In this document: positions 11,566-29,800 of the stretch, piece by piece | How positions within the stretch are numbered: position 1 is the stretch's first letter | How the letters are laid out: every line of letters starts with the position of its first letter | Source of the DNA: Byssothecium circinans | Taxonomy: Eukaryota > Ascomycota > Dothideomycetes > Pleosporales > Massarinaceae | Direction: 5' to 3' | NCBI GenBank assembly: GCA_010015675.1 | Contig: ML976989.1 | Coordinates: forward strand, 347,486 to 411,485 | DNA length: 64,000 nucleotides | Notes under the pieces: model-generated | What the model was told of the DNA's origin: nothing | The model's database searches: none | Seen by the model: only the letters and a program-made list of their open reading frames with translations | Translations under genes and position numbers: made by a program

Positions 11566-14318
11566 ATGTCTTTGCAGGACCTAGATACCCTGAGAGAATA
11601 TTCCGGGCGGCATGATTTGACTGACGATCAGGCAAGACATATCCTAAAAGTATGCGCTTCCTCTTCACTCAACGATCCACGGCTAACATTTACAGCTCGG
11701 CAACAATGATATCAGCGACGCAGTCTTGAAGATCGTGGAGGAGGGTGTATCTGCTTTGTTGGCTCAGTCCACAGAGAATACATGGGATCAGAGTGCGTTC
11801 AATGCTGATCGTTATGGTCAGAATGCTGGCAACAGCAGCATCCCCAGTATGCGCCGCTCCGACAGAGTTGGACACGATAGTCGCTAATACATTAGACTTG
11901 CAGCCTTCAATATTGACTATGCTCCAGGCGTCGAGCACTACCCTCACAGTGGCGGCCCCAGTGGAGCTCCTACACGACCCTCATCACGAACGAGCCATCG
12001 ATCCAACGTCTCTACCCACGCGGGCGATGTGCCACGACAAAGTTTGTCCACACCTTGAGCTATACACAGATCGGAACGGAGGCTGACTGTAACTGCAGGC
12101 GTCGAGACGGACCAGGAATCGGGGGTCATAGGTGGCTCTGGCGCTGTCTTCGGACCCGCAAACCAAGACACTTACTATGACAATGCCTCATGGGCGATGG
12201 TCCCCATCGCGAAGAGCATCGAATATATACCCGATGCCATACTGTTCGATCAGATCCGCAGCTCCGAAACGCCTGCTTTCCTCAAGCCAGCCACGAGTCC
12301 AGAGTACCTGCCCGCGCTATTGACCATTCTCCACACGATACCACTCTACCGTAATGCGCTGCTTACACCGAATGTGACCCTTGAGAACTACGGGCTTGGG
12401 GACGAATGGTGGAAGGGAAATGCTGGAGGTCAAGCTCGTACGGTGGACAACGACGCGGATGTCGGATCGACGGCAGACTTGGAGCTTGTACATGAGACGC
12501 AACGCTTGATGGCATTCCTAGACAAGTCGGTCCGTTCTTACGCAAGCCTCGATACACTCTTTCAACTCGACACTTGGAAGCAGTCTCAGTTGGCTCCAGA
12601 CGAGCCCGCGGGCCTCGACGACCTACTCAAGTTCCTCATGCGGTGGAGTTTTCTGTACAAGAGGCATCATCAAGATGCTGTTCTAAGGGGCGTCTTTGAA
12701 TCGGCAATTTGGGTACAAGGAGAGATTGAATACAGCTTCATCTTCGATGTCCCGGTGATGCCTAACGATGCCGGGAAAGACCGCCACTTGTACGATGTAC
12801 TCGACAGTGCTCTCTTCCCCTCTCTCCACCAGACCGCTCATATCACTGACGCTAGTGACGTCCTGATACTGAGGATGACTGGCGCAAAACTGGACTGCAC
12901 GATCCCTTCGATCATCTATGTGGATCGGTATATGGCAGAAAATAAGGACATGGTCATGAAGATGTTTGCCGATTCAAAAGAGCACGAAGACACTTTGCAG
13001 GGGCTCGACGCGCAAATCGACACGGTCAAGTTTCATAGGCCACAAGGGTCAGATCTTCCTGAGAAGATGGAGACGCTGAAAATGCTCGAGACGAGTATGC
13101 ATGCTTTTGATCCGGAGCAAGAGGGCAACAAAAACGATCCGACGCATGCGACGATCCTAACGCAACTCAAAACTCTGTACGATAATGTACAACAGAAGCT
13201 AAATAGCAAGTCAACCCGCTGCACCTTGAAATTTGAGCAAGATCTGACAACAAGCAGGCTTAATAGAGGAGAAGAGCAAAGTTCGCGATGCCCTAGATAG
13301 CATCGCTGCCTCATTCCGAGCTCCTGTTAACATGAATGGACAGTTCATCGAAAAAGACCGACGCATGACCGCAAAATATCCCTACAAACTCCAAGGTGTT
13401 GTCACTTCCGCCACAGAGTTCTATGTTCTTCACCCCAAGACTGATGCCAAAACGGAGAAATCGACCGACGAAGTCGTAGAGCAGCAATGGTGGCACATCA
13501 AATACAACTACACAAGCTCAAGTGATTCGGCAACCATCAACCGCACAGAGGTTGGCATCGACACCGTCTGCGCAGATGCCGGGGCCAACCCTGATAAAAC
13601 GCTCATCATCTACGCCAACGAAGCTGCGCTCTCTCTCACACCCATCCCACTCTCTGCTCCTCTGAGCAGCTTCGTTGAAGCAGACAATGTTGCCTTTAAG
13701 GAGGATGTCGAGCGCCGCAAAGTCAATAAATGGGGCGACCATGACCCGAGCTCCGGTAGCCACGTAGTAGGTGACTGGGACAAACTCCCCAACGACTCAA
13801 TATCCTCTTGGGACGACGGCTATGACTGGGAGAACGTGAGTGCTAAAGAGTTCCACCAGCGCGGATACGGTACCACCAACACCAACACGAACACGAACAA
13901 AAACACGTTTGTCGATACAAACGGTGGTGGGTCGGGAATCAGCTCTTCCCGTACCCTGACCCCAAACACTGAAGTTGACGACGATGAGATGCTGACGTCT
14001 GGAGGTTTGGTTGAAATGCAGGAAGTCAATGGTGGGATCCAGTCTTGGGCCGGTATTACTAGTAATGCTAGTAGTGAGACGGTCGGGCTGGAACCTATGG
14101 AGATTGTGGGAGAAAGTCAGCAGCAGCAGAATGAGCCGAGAGCAGGTGTCTCGAGTGAGCCAGTGAATGGGGTCAAGAACGAGGGGAGGAACAGCAGGCT
14201 TGGAGATGTGGAGATGGTGGATGCGGATACGGAGGAGGTCAAGGACGCGGTTAGGAAGTTGGAAGATGGTGCGAATTCGGTTGAGCATATTGAGGTTGTG
14301 GAGAAGAAGGGTGGTTAG
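11566..14318 (+). CDS. UBA-like ubiquitin-interaction protein, fungal family
   Basis: Five exons (11566-11649, 11696-11846, 11904-12041, 12099-13205, 13258-14318) join into 846 residues. The N-terminus (LREYSGRHDLTDDQARHIL, then LGNNDISDAVLKIVEEG) has the three-helix pattern of UBA/CUE-type ubiquitin-binding domains. The middle (about 150-500) is a conserved helical region (EYIPDAILFDQIRSSETPAF, LLTPNVTLENYGLGDEWW) ending in a coiled coil. A WWHIKYNYTSS block follows, then a Ser/Glu-rich disordered tail. The layout recalls the helical and C-terminal parts of USP25/28-type proteins, but no Cys or His box of a deubiquitinase is seen, so it is probably non-catalytic. The last intron (13206-13257) stays in frame only with a GC donor (A|GCAAGT). 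The domain-level call is moderate; the gene itself is clear. Confidence 0.78.
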
Positions 14319-15097
14319 AAGGTGCTGGTGCCGAGATATGGATGGGGGATGGTATATGCATTGGTGGCGTACTGATTAGGTTGCATCTTGAGATTTGGAT
14401 TGAGGACGGGGTGGAGTGGAGTTGTGGGCATGGGACTCGGCGTTGGATTGATGCATTTCACGTGAGAGGAGAGACGCTTTTGCAAATTCGTCAGTGGTAA
14501 TATAATAGTACAGAACTGATACATGATTCTGGCAACGATCTATGAGGACAGGGATGCTCTCATCAGTAATTTGGCCCAACGGTATTGATACGCGCGCTTT
14601 TCATGGTAGCAGAGCCACTACTGTTCTGAGAGAGATATAAGCTCGCAGACTTTGGCAACCGACAGACATTTAACGTTTGAAGTGTCCACGATCCACGGTC
14701 CCGGGTCCTCGGGTCGGCGTCCCGGGCCACAACTGTATCACGTGACTCGGCATCGCGCGCAGGGTTTGTCCGCCATCGGAAAGCTGCAGGCTCACCGCCT
14801 ACCGCCCTGGAGTGGTGGCAAAAAGCTCCCCAGTCATTCTAGCACTGTTCTTACAGCTTCTTACCTATTTATCAGCACAGGCAGCAGCGTGTAAAACCGA
14901 CGACGGATATTTAGAGGGCTAGTTCAACTAATTCAAAGTCGGTTGAGTCGGAAACTAGTCTTAGTAATAACATCATAGCTCCATCCTTACTAAAAGTGCC
15001 GAACGCATCTCACTTTCGCCGCACCAAACGATAGATCAAAACCCCCTCCACCAGCCTTGACACCCCTCAAGGCCCGAACAATCGTTAACCGCAATCA
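14319..15097. other. Intergenic spacer, promoter side of the ABC transporter
   Basis: No gene is supported. The last 100 bases before 15098 are cytosine-rich and adenine-rich, typical of a fungal leader. A CACGTG palindrome lies at 14459-14464 in the form TTTCACGTGAGA and another CACGTG-like site near 14739; their use is unknown. Confidence 0.35.
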
Positions 15098-20503
<5,406 letters not shown>

Positions 20504-23500
20504 GTTTGCCTGTAGATTAATTTGAAGGTGAGTGCATTGATGTACATCGCGGTGGTAGCGGTGTATAGTGTGTGGGTGGATGGGTATCTATTGAGGGTGA
20601 GATTGGTTTCACTGGTTTGCGCATGCTATAAGTCATGCAGATGTGGGTTACAGGGAAGAGTCAGGTGCGCGTTTGTCGGGCGACGATTACTCGTCGTGGT
20701 TGTGCGGGTTTGTGGGGTGGAGGGTGTAGGGTGTGGGATGTGGGGTTTCGTGTGCTACGTGTGTCCATGCGCCGATGTAGTGGAACACCAGATGTCCGAC
20801 GCGAGTGGCGGGCAGATTGATGGCTAGATTCTAGGCGGTAGGTGGTGGGTGCGGGTGCGGGTGTATACAAACCAAAAAAACGGGTGTTGCGTTACTAGTT
20901 GCCTAGGGTGCAGTTTCCCAGGCCTTTTTTTCTTCTCTTTTAAACAGTGCCGATGGAAGCGAAAACCGAAGATGAATGAAAATGAAATGGAAAGCCGAAG
21001 TGTGCGTTACACAGGTCCAGTTCAATTTCACTTGACTTCCCCGCCAGTGTATTTTTCCAAACGCGTGAAATCGCACTGTACTGCACGGTGGGAAGGAGCA
21101 AAACCAAAAACAAAAGCCAAAAACAAAAGCCAAAATTCATACATCTTCCTCGATCGATGAATCTACCAATCACTACGTGATTGAGGAAATCTCCAACATA
21201 CATGGGAAAGCTCGGACGGAGGAGGAGCTGTGTGGCGTGGTTTCTTCGCGCTCTTGAGCTTGAGAAACGTGTATGTACAGTACAGTACAAGTTACGGACA
21301 TTTTCCAATTCTTTGGCTGTGGGGCGTGGTTTTCGTTCGCAGGTAGTTGTAGTGGTATCTATATATCGTTCCGCGGCTGCAGGGTAGTGAATGAATGCCT
21401 TTCTTGGTACAATGGTTAGTGAATGGGTGGGTGAGTGGAGACAACGAGATCAGTGAGTGAGTGAGTGAGTGTGAGGCGCGCATCGCAGGGTAGTTAGGGT
21501 TTAACAAAGACATCTATCGATCGGGTATGATTACCGAATCCCAAAGTCTTGGACCGAGTGGCAATCATGGCATGTTCTGAATTATGAAGTCATAGTTATT
21601 TCTACGGTATTGTATTGTAGATGTTATATCCTGACTCCATCTTTGCCTCGATACTTATGGTGAGGGGCTCGAGTGTGGGGAAGAGTATGACACTGGAAAT
21701 GAAAGGGGGGGCCTTCGACCATGGCACTCATGGGCATGTCACTGGAGTGGGCAGTCTGGAATCGGGGGTTTGAAGTTTCGGTCTTGACCGCAGATGTGAC
21801 GGTGGGATCGTGCAGCTAGAGCTGGGAAGGGGGGTGGGAAAACAGCGGATAGAGAAGGGAGGGAAGCAGCAAGACACCTCGCACATTGTCTGGAGTCAGC
21901 GGTTCGCTGCGCCCAAGACCCGCGTCGTTCCACGGAGCAAGGAAGAACAAAACACACATATTGTGTGACTCCTGTATACCGAGATGGCCGTCAAGGTCAA
22001 GGGTGCATTGGGTGGCTGTAGCCTACAGGCACCGTCCACGCAGCCCCACAGGGAGGCGGGGGGGCAAAAAGCTGGCGAGTTTGCTGTGAGGTGAGGTGAA
22101 GTAGGGTAGGTGAAGCGGGCCGCAGCTGTACGAGGTCTGCGACGGAAAGGCCTTGGGAACACCGGTCCAGAAGAACGCAAGTAAACGGTGAAAAAAAATC
22201 GACCATCTGTCCCAAGCCATATATACTAACACCCCTACCGAACGGTGAAGAAGCGGGACCCGTAAAGGAGCCAATGCGCAAGCCCGATCTCTGATCCCAG
22301 ATCCCCAGTGCATGCATCGCGCTTTGATGCGGCAATCGTGGCCTTTTGAAAGCTGGATCCCGACATGCCATGCGGAATGCACTCTTTTGGGAGGTGGGAA
22401 ACGCACGCTAGCGAGCCGTTCTCGCATAAAATGCCATGCGTTGCTGGAGAGGATGGGCCAATTTAGTGTTGCCCGTTGAGGCGAGCCTACTGCACCAAAG
22501 ACCGGGATCCTGGGGTGCCCAGTAATTCGCTCGTCACTGCGAGACTAGATGCGATGAGATGTGTAGTGAGGGCGGTTGGGCCCGACGGTGCGTTGTGGGT
22601 GGTGCTTCCGTGGCGGGAGCGATGGATCATAGGAGTGCAGCGCGTATTTCGGGTAGTATTTGAAGATTGGGTACCTATGCTAGTCTGCACGTGATGTGCA
22701 TCAAGTGAAAGGGTCCAAGGGTTTCCGGATACCGGCCTGTGGACATTGCTTTTTGCTTCATCGGAGGGCAAGGGATTGGCGGAAGATTGTGGGCATTTTG
22801 GTGGCTTGCGGCTGTTGGTGTGCAGTATGGGGTTGAGGAGGAGGTTGTGCATCTTCTGATGTGAATGAGGCGTCTGTCAAGGCTGCTGGGCTGTGACTGT
22901 GGCTGCTCGTCAATGGTTCTAATAGTTGCTGGTGCTGCTCTATGCTTGGGAGCTGAGCTTCGACAAAACGACTTTCCTTCGAACGCACTCTTGATGACGC
23001 TCTTTCTCGCCCAAAGTAGGAAATCCTTACTTCCCATCCGTCGTGCAAACTCGTTCCCGAGGTCGTTTGGAGAACAAGTTACACGCTAGTCAAGGAACCC
23101 CTACTGCTCATCTTTCCGGGTTGGCAGTTTTTCCCTGGTACTGCTGGGTCAATGGCTCCGCTCAATGCCAAGCCTTCTCGCAATCGCATTGCAACGCTAC
23201 ATCGGGATAGAGCTTGCCGGGTAGTGCAGCGGGGAGCAGCGGCTTCGACTTTTAGTGCGACTGAGGTTCACACTGACAGCCGTTGCTGCACATAAACGGC
23301 AGTAACGGTCCAGGAAACCCATGGTTCAAGAGCGGGCTAAGTATCGACGACATGGGCTCGATGCTTCGATGCACATCATATGCTGCTTCCCTGGCTAGGC
23401 CTTGCTGGGATGAAGTGCGTTTGAGAGGGAACCAAACTCTGCCATCACCGTGCCAAAAAAGGACTATAACAGGGCCAGGCACGGCCTAGTCATAACACGA

Positions 23501-23956
23501 GTTCTTAAGGCGCAACTATCCTTCTAGCCTGCGTCTCTGATTTTCGACCCTAATCCATCATTGATCGAGGTTTGACGGGCTTGTGTCTGGCGGCTCTTTG
23601 TCCCTGAACGCTCCTTGCTGTTGGCATACCGAGCCTGATCTGGGTCTTTGTGCTACCTACTCGCGCTTCACGCCCGCCATCGGCTCGCTCGGTGCGAAGG
23701 TTCTCTTGCTGGCTGTTTTACGGTCTCAAGCTTTCATCCCGAAAACCACGTGAGTATCTCCCGATCCACATTGGTAGATGAATCTCGCAACAGTATCTCA
23801 GCTCGATGCCCTTCCTTTCAGCGTCAATGTACTGATGATTGATCTAGGCAGTTTTCATCTTCTCCTCTCCGCTCTGAGAGACCTCGACAATCGAAGTCGG
23901 CCGACGACCGACCTCCCTTCGTCCCGGGCTACCGCTTGCAGCCAGCCGCAGACGCC
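20504..23956. other. Long intergenic spacer, no gene seen
   Basis: This 3.45-kb stretch has only short frames on both strands with no recognisable domain and no convincing intron-linked chain. It holds simple repeats (a GTGA run at about 21453-21473; G-rich stretches near 20840-20870). The last few hundred bases are pyrimidine-rich and probably form the leader of the DUF2841 gene. An unannotated non-coding transcript is possible but cannot be shown from sequence. Confidence 0.4.
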
Positions 23957-25980
23957 ATGGCAAAAGTAAAGAGGGAGGATGCTCGAGCGATGCCGAAAGC
24001 AGGAAGATGCCCGACCGACGCCCAGAAGAAGAGACAAGCAGCAGATTGGCGTGATTCGGATCCCTTTTCGCTGGTGCAAGATACAGACTATGTGTCGCCG
24101 GTAAGTGTTGACAGTCGTTGTGGCAGTGGTGCACGTGTGCTGTGGGTGTACGGATATGTGTAGAGGTGTCGTGGTCAGCTAATTAGCGTCCGCTCTGCCG
24201 GTTCCTCGCCATGTTAGCGGCCGCCCCTTGTTCCTTCCCGAACCGGACCAGACGCTGACTTTAACTTTCTCGCTTGCCGCAGAAACGAGCACGCCAACGG
24301 CCCGCCGAAGAGGACGAGGCGCCTCTCAAGAGCAGCATCGGATACAACCCCAGCGGCGCAACCGGCTATACGCTGAAGGTCAACGGCAAAGAGACGCCCA
24401 TCTACAAATGTGCCATCTCGGGGTTTGAGCATCTCTTCACCACTGAATTGCAACAAGCGCAACCCACGGCCGACCTTCAACCGAAGCGAACGCCTGGGAT
24501 CCGCCCACCGGGTAAGCCCTACTTATATCTTCGCCTGCGCGGTTATCGATCGGTTCGCTAATCACGAACTGTTACATAAATGTAGACCTCCGCAATTCGC
24601 AATTGCCTCGTCCCAGGGAGAAGAAAACATCAGCTACGCCCCGTGGCGTCAAGCGTTCAAGGGTGCTGCCGAGGGCCGACGATGGCGACGACGAAGATGA
24701 CCAGCCTGTTTCCAGGCGAAGCCGACCGAAGACACTATACATCAACGACATTGATGCGTTGAAAGCCTTCTACCATACACGCTTGAAAGAACTCACTATG
24801 AAGCCCCTACGCCAGATCGCAACTGCTTGGGTCCGGGAGCTGAGTCCAAAGCGACAGACAAACTACGGCCGATACCACGGCTTCACCCCAGCTACAGCGC
24901 CGGAAGGGGAGAAGTCCGCACCTTGGTGGCCACGAGACATCCCCTATCTTGAACCTGCACATTTGAAGCTTCAGTGTACAGTTCCCGTTGTTGGACTGGT
25001 TTACCTCTGCTTACTATCCTCTAGATCTAATTCCCTTGACTATTGATATCATGCTCGTTCATCGCAAGATTGACGCAGAGCACGGAAAGCGCGGCAAAGC
25101 ATGGATCAAGACGCTCCGAAAGCGTGCAATCAACTCCGTCGATGACACCTCCAACGACAACTTCTCTTCCTCCGCAGACCCGACCTTCAACAGAGCAATG
25201 AAGGAGCGAGCTTTGACGAAGATCCTCCCCAGCTTGTTCGATATCGCCGAGGCTCACGAAGACTATGTCGTTCAGTATGAACTCTTCGAAGGCTCTGGAA
25301 ACGAAGACCCAGGTGAGGGCAAAGAGGTGTCTTGGGAGCCCGTACCGAGACCGGATCGCTCTCTTAGGAAGAAGGCGCGCCTTGCACCAAGCGCTACGCC
25401 TGCCCACCAACCAGAGCTGACGCATGATTCCGAAGCTTCGGGAGACGAGACCGAGGCAGACGAGAGCATGGCGAACAGCACCTTTTCTTCCTTCCAGTCT
25501 TGGAGTAACGAAGAAGATGCCAAGTCGACCCGAGCACCGAGCCCTGATCCCGCACATTACCGTACTCCGCGGACCACATCTACGATTCCGCATGCTGCCT
25601 TCAGCCAGAACATGAGCCGTCTTCGCCTCAGCGATGGATCCGACGCCAAGTCCACTGTTGACGATGATGAAGCGGTGCAGTATTTTGGCATGAAATACAG
25701 ACCGACTGGCGCGTTCCAGCCCGTGGACATGATGCCATTCCCGAATCCTGCATCATACCATCCTGATTTGGGCGGTAGCATGTTTCCTCAACCCCAACAG
25801 CTGCAACCGCACCCCATACAACCATTCCCGTCTGCTGTGTACCCAGCCTACATGTACACGGGCATGCAAGACTTTGCTGGCCTTGCTCTTCCAGAACAGC
25901 ATCATTTCTCTCCAGCTATGCTGGCAGCGACTCATTCACCGCCTGACGATGTCATTCATGGCCTTCCGATGGACCATTAA
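23957..25980 (+). CDS. DUF2841-domain fungal protein
   Basis: Four exons (23957-24100, 24283-24511, 24586-24975, 25025-25980) join into 572 residues. The centre carries a conserved fungal block that I assign to DUF2841: TLYINDIDALKAFYHTRL, KELTMKPLRQIATAWV, SPKRQTNYGRYHGFTP, APWWPRDIPYLEPAHL, then IPLTIDIMLVHRKID. The third intron (24976-25024) interrupts this block and its removal restores it. The rest is low complexity: a basic N-terminus with possible nuclear signals, an acidic Ser-rich middle, and a Pro/Met/Gln-rich C-terminus. The function of the family is unknown; the basic and acidic tracts and PWW-centred block suggest a nuclear protein, which is inference. The ATG at 23957 is used because the frame upstream offers only a TTG. 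Confidence 0.78.
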
Positions 25981-26849
25981 ACAAGCACACGGTCCCTAGC
26001 TTTTACTTTACGCACTCCCTCTTGTCCGCGCGTTCCTAGCCCGCGATGTTTTTATGCCCTTTTATTTCTCGACCCTTCATTTGCTGCAATCGCTTCGTGG
26101 TTTTCTTAGCCCCTCTTCTCCTTCGGCGAAAGCTATTTGCGCGCCTTTGTCTTGCATTGCTTAATCGCAACGCGATCTTGCTTCGGCATCCTCGCTAGGA
26201 CGCTTTCTTCCAGCATTTCTCAGCCACGCACTTTTTCCAGCATTGTTGAACACACCTTCACGCCCTCACGATGTCACGACTGCATTTTACTGGAAGCGCG
26301 ATGGTGTTGCGCCTCGCTAGTGGTGGATGTAATGGTGAAAAGCTGGTTCTCTCGGTACTTGTACATAACGGTGGATAGTAGACAGGTAGGCCTGTCTCAT
26401 GGTGACGACTCTCCTATTAGTATTGCAAGGAGGTGTAGGGAGGACGTTCGAAGGGATCAGACGGCGATTGCGGTATGAGGAAGAGGATAATTTGTTATCC
26501 AGAAAAGGGCCATGTAGTAGTACTACAATTTCGGTACTTGTCATAATATAAAAGCATGATCGGGAGGTATTCTCGGGTGACCTTGAAGATGATTTGGCAC
26601 TAAGCCTAATATGACTAGCGCACCCGCGCTTGGACTGGGCCCGTGCGCAATGTCTCGAGCTTCTGTAGCTTCAACCTCGTCGCTGCGACTTCCTTTGTGA
26701 ACGCAGAAGGCAACGGCAACGGCAACCACCCGCGCTCACGGCAACCCAACCAGCGCGTGTTCTGCCCACAATCGGACCGGCTTCTTCCTCTTTTCTCTCT
26801 TCTCTTTTCTTTCATCACAACACACAACCCCCCAACCCCCCCCCCGCGC
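25981..26849. other. Intergenic: DUF2841 3' region and SAC3 promoter/leader
   Basis: The spacer lies between two co-directional genes. It is pyrimidine-rich on the plus strand, and the final 60 bases before the SAC3 ATG form a C-rich leader. There is no other coding signal. Confidence 0.4.
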
Positions 26850-29800
26850 ATGAGCAACGTCCCACCCAGCATGTCGACAGGTCGGCGCGCATATCGCGGC
26901 GGAGGCGACCGCGGCGGACGCGCAGCTCGAGGCAGCAATGCTCCTTCTCGCGGCGGCAGCGGCGGCATGCGCGGGCGTTCAAATGGCAGCGGCACGCCGT
27001 CGGGCCCGGCATCGATGCGCGATGGCAACCAAATAGCACTCCGCGGGGGACGCGGTGGGCGCGGTGGATCGAATGCGCGCGGCGACAGGCCGTCGCATCA
27101 CGGACAGGACGACCGCCAGACGTAAGCCGTACCATGCCAGCAAGAGACTATAAGAATATACGGCGCGCGGGCGGGTCAAGAAGGGTGCTATAGAACTTGC
27201 GACGCCCCTCAATCCGGACAGGATACCTGGCTCCGCCCTGCAGCCACCTCTAACTCGTGCTCTAGGACTCCCCCTGACACATCCGCTATCAAATACGACC
27301 CAAATTTCGTATCGCAAGACCCATGGAACTCGACGCCGTTCGGCCGGGACGAAATCCTCAAGCGCGTCTTATACGTATGTACACATGGCATCGTGAGCCA
27401 AAGGGCCCTGTGCTGACAGAGGCAGCTTCGTGCCGCCCGCCCACACATACGCGAAGAGTTGGTTAAGCGGCGACTTATGAACCCCCCTGGGCGCGTGGAT
27501 TTTACGAAAAGAGTCGACTTGGTTGGAAGCTGCACGGAAATGTGCCCTGAATATGAGAGGGTTCGTCGCATTAACGAGAGAGACTTCAAGGCTGCCGAAT
27601 GCACCCCGGAAACCGCGCATGGTCCTCGACTTCAGCGAGAGCCCGACGAGACGCGCATGGTCAAGGCATTCACGCGCTCTGCGGCCGGTGCAGAAGAAGA
27701 GCTCATCACGGAGAAGCGTACACCAACAACATGCCTGAGGACCCTCGCTTACATGTTTGGCCGCATCGAGGAAGATGGCCATGCCTGGCTCTACCCATGG
27801 ATATGGGACCGGACACGTAGCATACGAAAGGACATCCACGGCACGGTCAAGCCCAAAGAGAAACCCGTCCGCATCACCTGTCTAGAGCAGTGTGTCCGCT
27901 GGCATTTGCTCAGCATGCACGATATGGCTGGGAGTGATTCACCAAACTATGACCAATACCATGACTACGGCAACGATATCGAGCAGCTTAACAAAAGCAG
28001 AATATCCTTGAAGAACGCCTATCACGATAATACCCAGGAAGGAAACCCAAATCCCCAGTACGCCGAATTTGCCGCCTACGATGTCCTGATAGCATTGCAG
28101 CAGGGCATGACCACGCTGGATAGCTTGGAGGGCCTGAGGGGAAAGTTCAAGGGTCACCCCCGTGTAGAGGCGGCATTCGCCATCTACGATGCAGCCTACG
28201 CCATCATTGAACCTGGACCTGAACAGGTTTCATTCTCTACAAAAAAGCAGTTGTGGGCCAACTACTGGCAAGCTGTCAATGAAGAATCCGTGTCTTTTTT
28301 GATGGCATGCGCGGCCGAGATGTCATTCAACAAAGTTCGAGTTGCAATCATGAGGAACCTCGGGAGCACCTATAAGCCTAGGAAAAACGGAAAACCTCGC
28401 CCGAAGAATTATTGGACACCCGAAAACCTCATCTATCCACTCGGTTTCGATAATGCCGAAGAAGTCCGAGAGTTCGTCGCAAAATACGAAGTCGGTTTCG
28501 TCCCTGGCGAGGACGGAAGTGAGGTCATCGACGTGCCAGCGCTTCTTCAGACATATAAATCGCAGCCGGAGCTACGACACCAATATCATTCCAAAGCTAT
28601 CGTGGAGGCTAAACGCGAAGGACGTAGCTCTATATCCGTCATTCAAGGTACGCCTTCCCGTGTTTTGAGAATGAAAAGGCAACATACAGCGACTAACACT
28701 ATGTACAGCAAACCTCAAGGAGAATAACATCGAAGACTCGCTATTTGTCCCAGATAAATCTGCCATGAGCAGCTTAAACCCGAACGCGAAACGCTTCGCT
28801 CCGCCGCCGTTCTCTCCTTTCAAAGAATCAAAGCCTGATGCCACACCGCCCGGCCTTACTCCACCGGCAAGTCAGATTGGGGCTGCTGCTCCGGCAGCTT
28901 CAATTCAGCCAGGCCTTTTTGATCCGTCAAAGAGGTCCATCCAGTTTGCGAACAACAATATGTTTGCAAAAGCGGCCACAGAACCTACAAATATACCGAA
29001 GACGTCCACACCAACAGCGCGCCCTTTCATCGCCCAGACTACGAAGGCGCCAGATGCCTCCGTCTTAGCTGCAACCCAATCGTCCACATCCATAGGATTT
29101 TCACCGAACGGTTTCCAAGTTGCTCAAGCTGCGCCACAACCGTCCCAACCATCCTCCCAAGTGGATAGCGCCGAGCAACAAGAAGAGCGCCGGAAAGCTG
29201 AAGAACAACGCATTGCGGATCAGCAGCGCCGTGCTCAAGAAGAGCAGGAACGTCGCGCTCGAGAAGCTGAACAGCAACGTCGTTTCCAAGAGGAACAAGA
29301 ACGCCAACAACGCATACAAGCAGAGCGACAGCGTCAAGCGCAAGAAGAAGCGCACCGCCAAGCACAAGAAGAAGCACACCGCCAAGCACAGGTGGAATAC
29401 GAACGCCGACTGGAAGCCGAGCGCCGTCGTCAAGCCGAAGAAGCGGCGCGGTATGAGCAGGAAGAGAAAGCTCGCGCATATAATAGCCTTGCCACTAACC
29501 TGCTAATGGGCGACCATCAAGGGCTAATGTCCATGAAGATCGAGCACATGATCGATTTGATGTTCAAGGAGGCCCAAGAAGAGTTGCGGGATGAGCGTTT
29601 ACGGAATTGGGCGGATCAAAAGTACCAGGAGAAGCGCTTGGCCTTCGCACGAGCAGTCTGCGTCAAATGGTGGGAGCAGATTCAGAAGAAGAAGAAGCGG
29701 GCCGGAGCACGTCTCAAGCGTCAGAACCTGAAAGCTTTGCGAGCACGCGCTGCAGAAAAAGAAGCAGCTCCGGAAGTGCAGGCTCCCGTCGCCCCTCAAG

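Noticed and set aside
13797..14288. 163-codon antisense frame in the UBA-like gene
   Set aside because: It mirrors the low-complexity 3' exon of the plus-strand gene and has no family resemblance.
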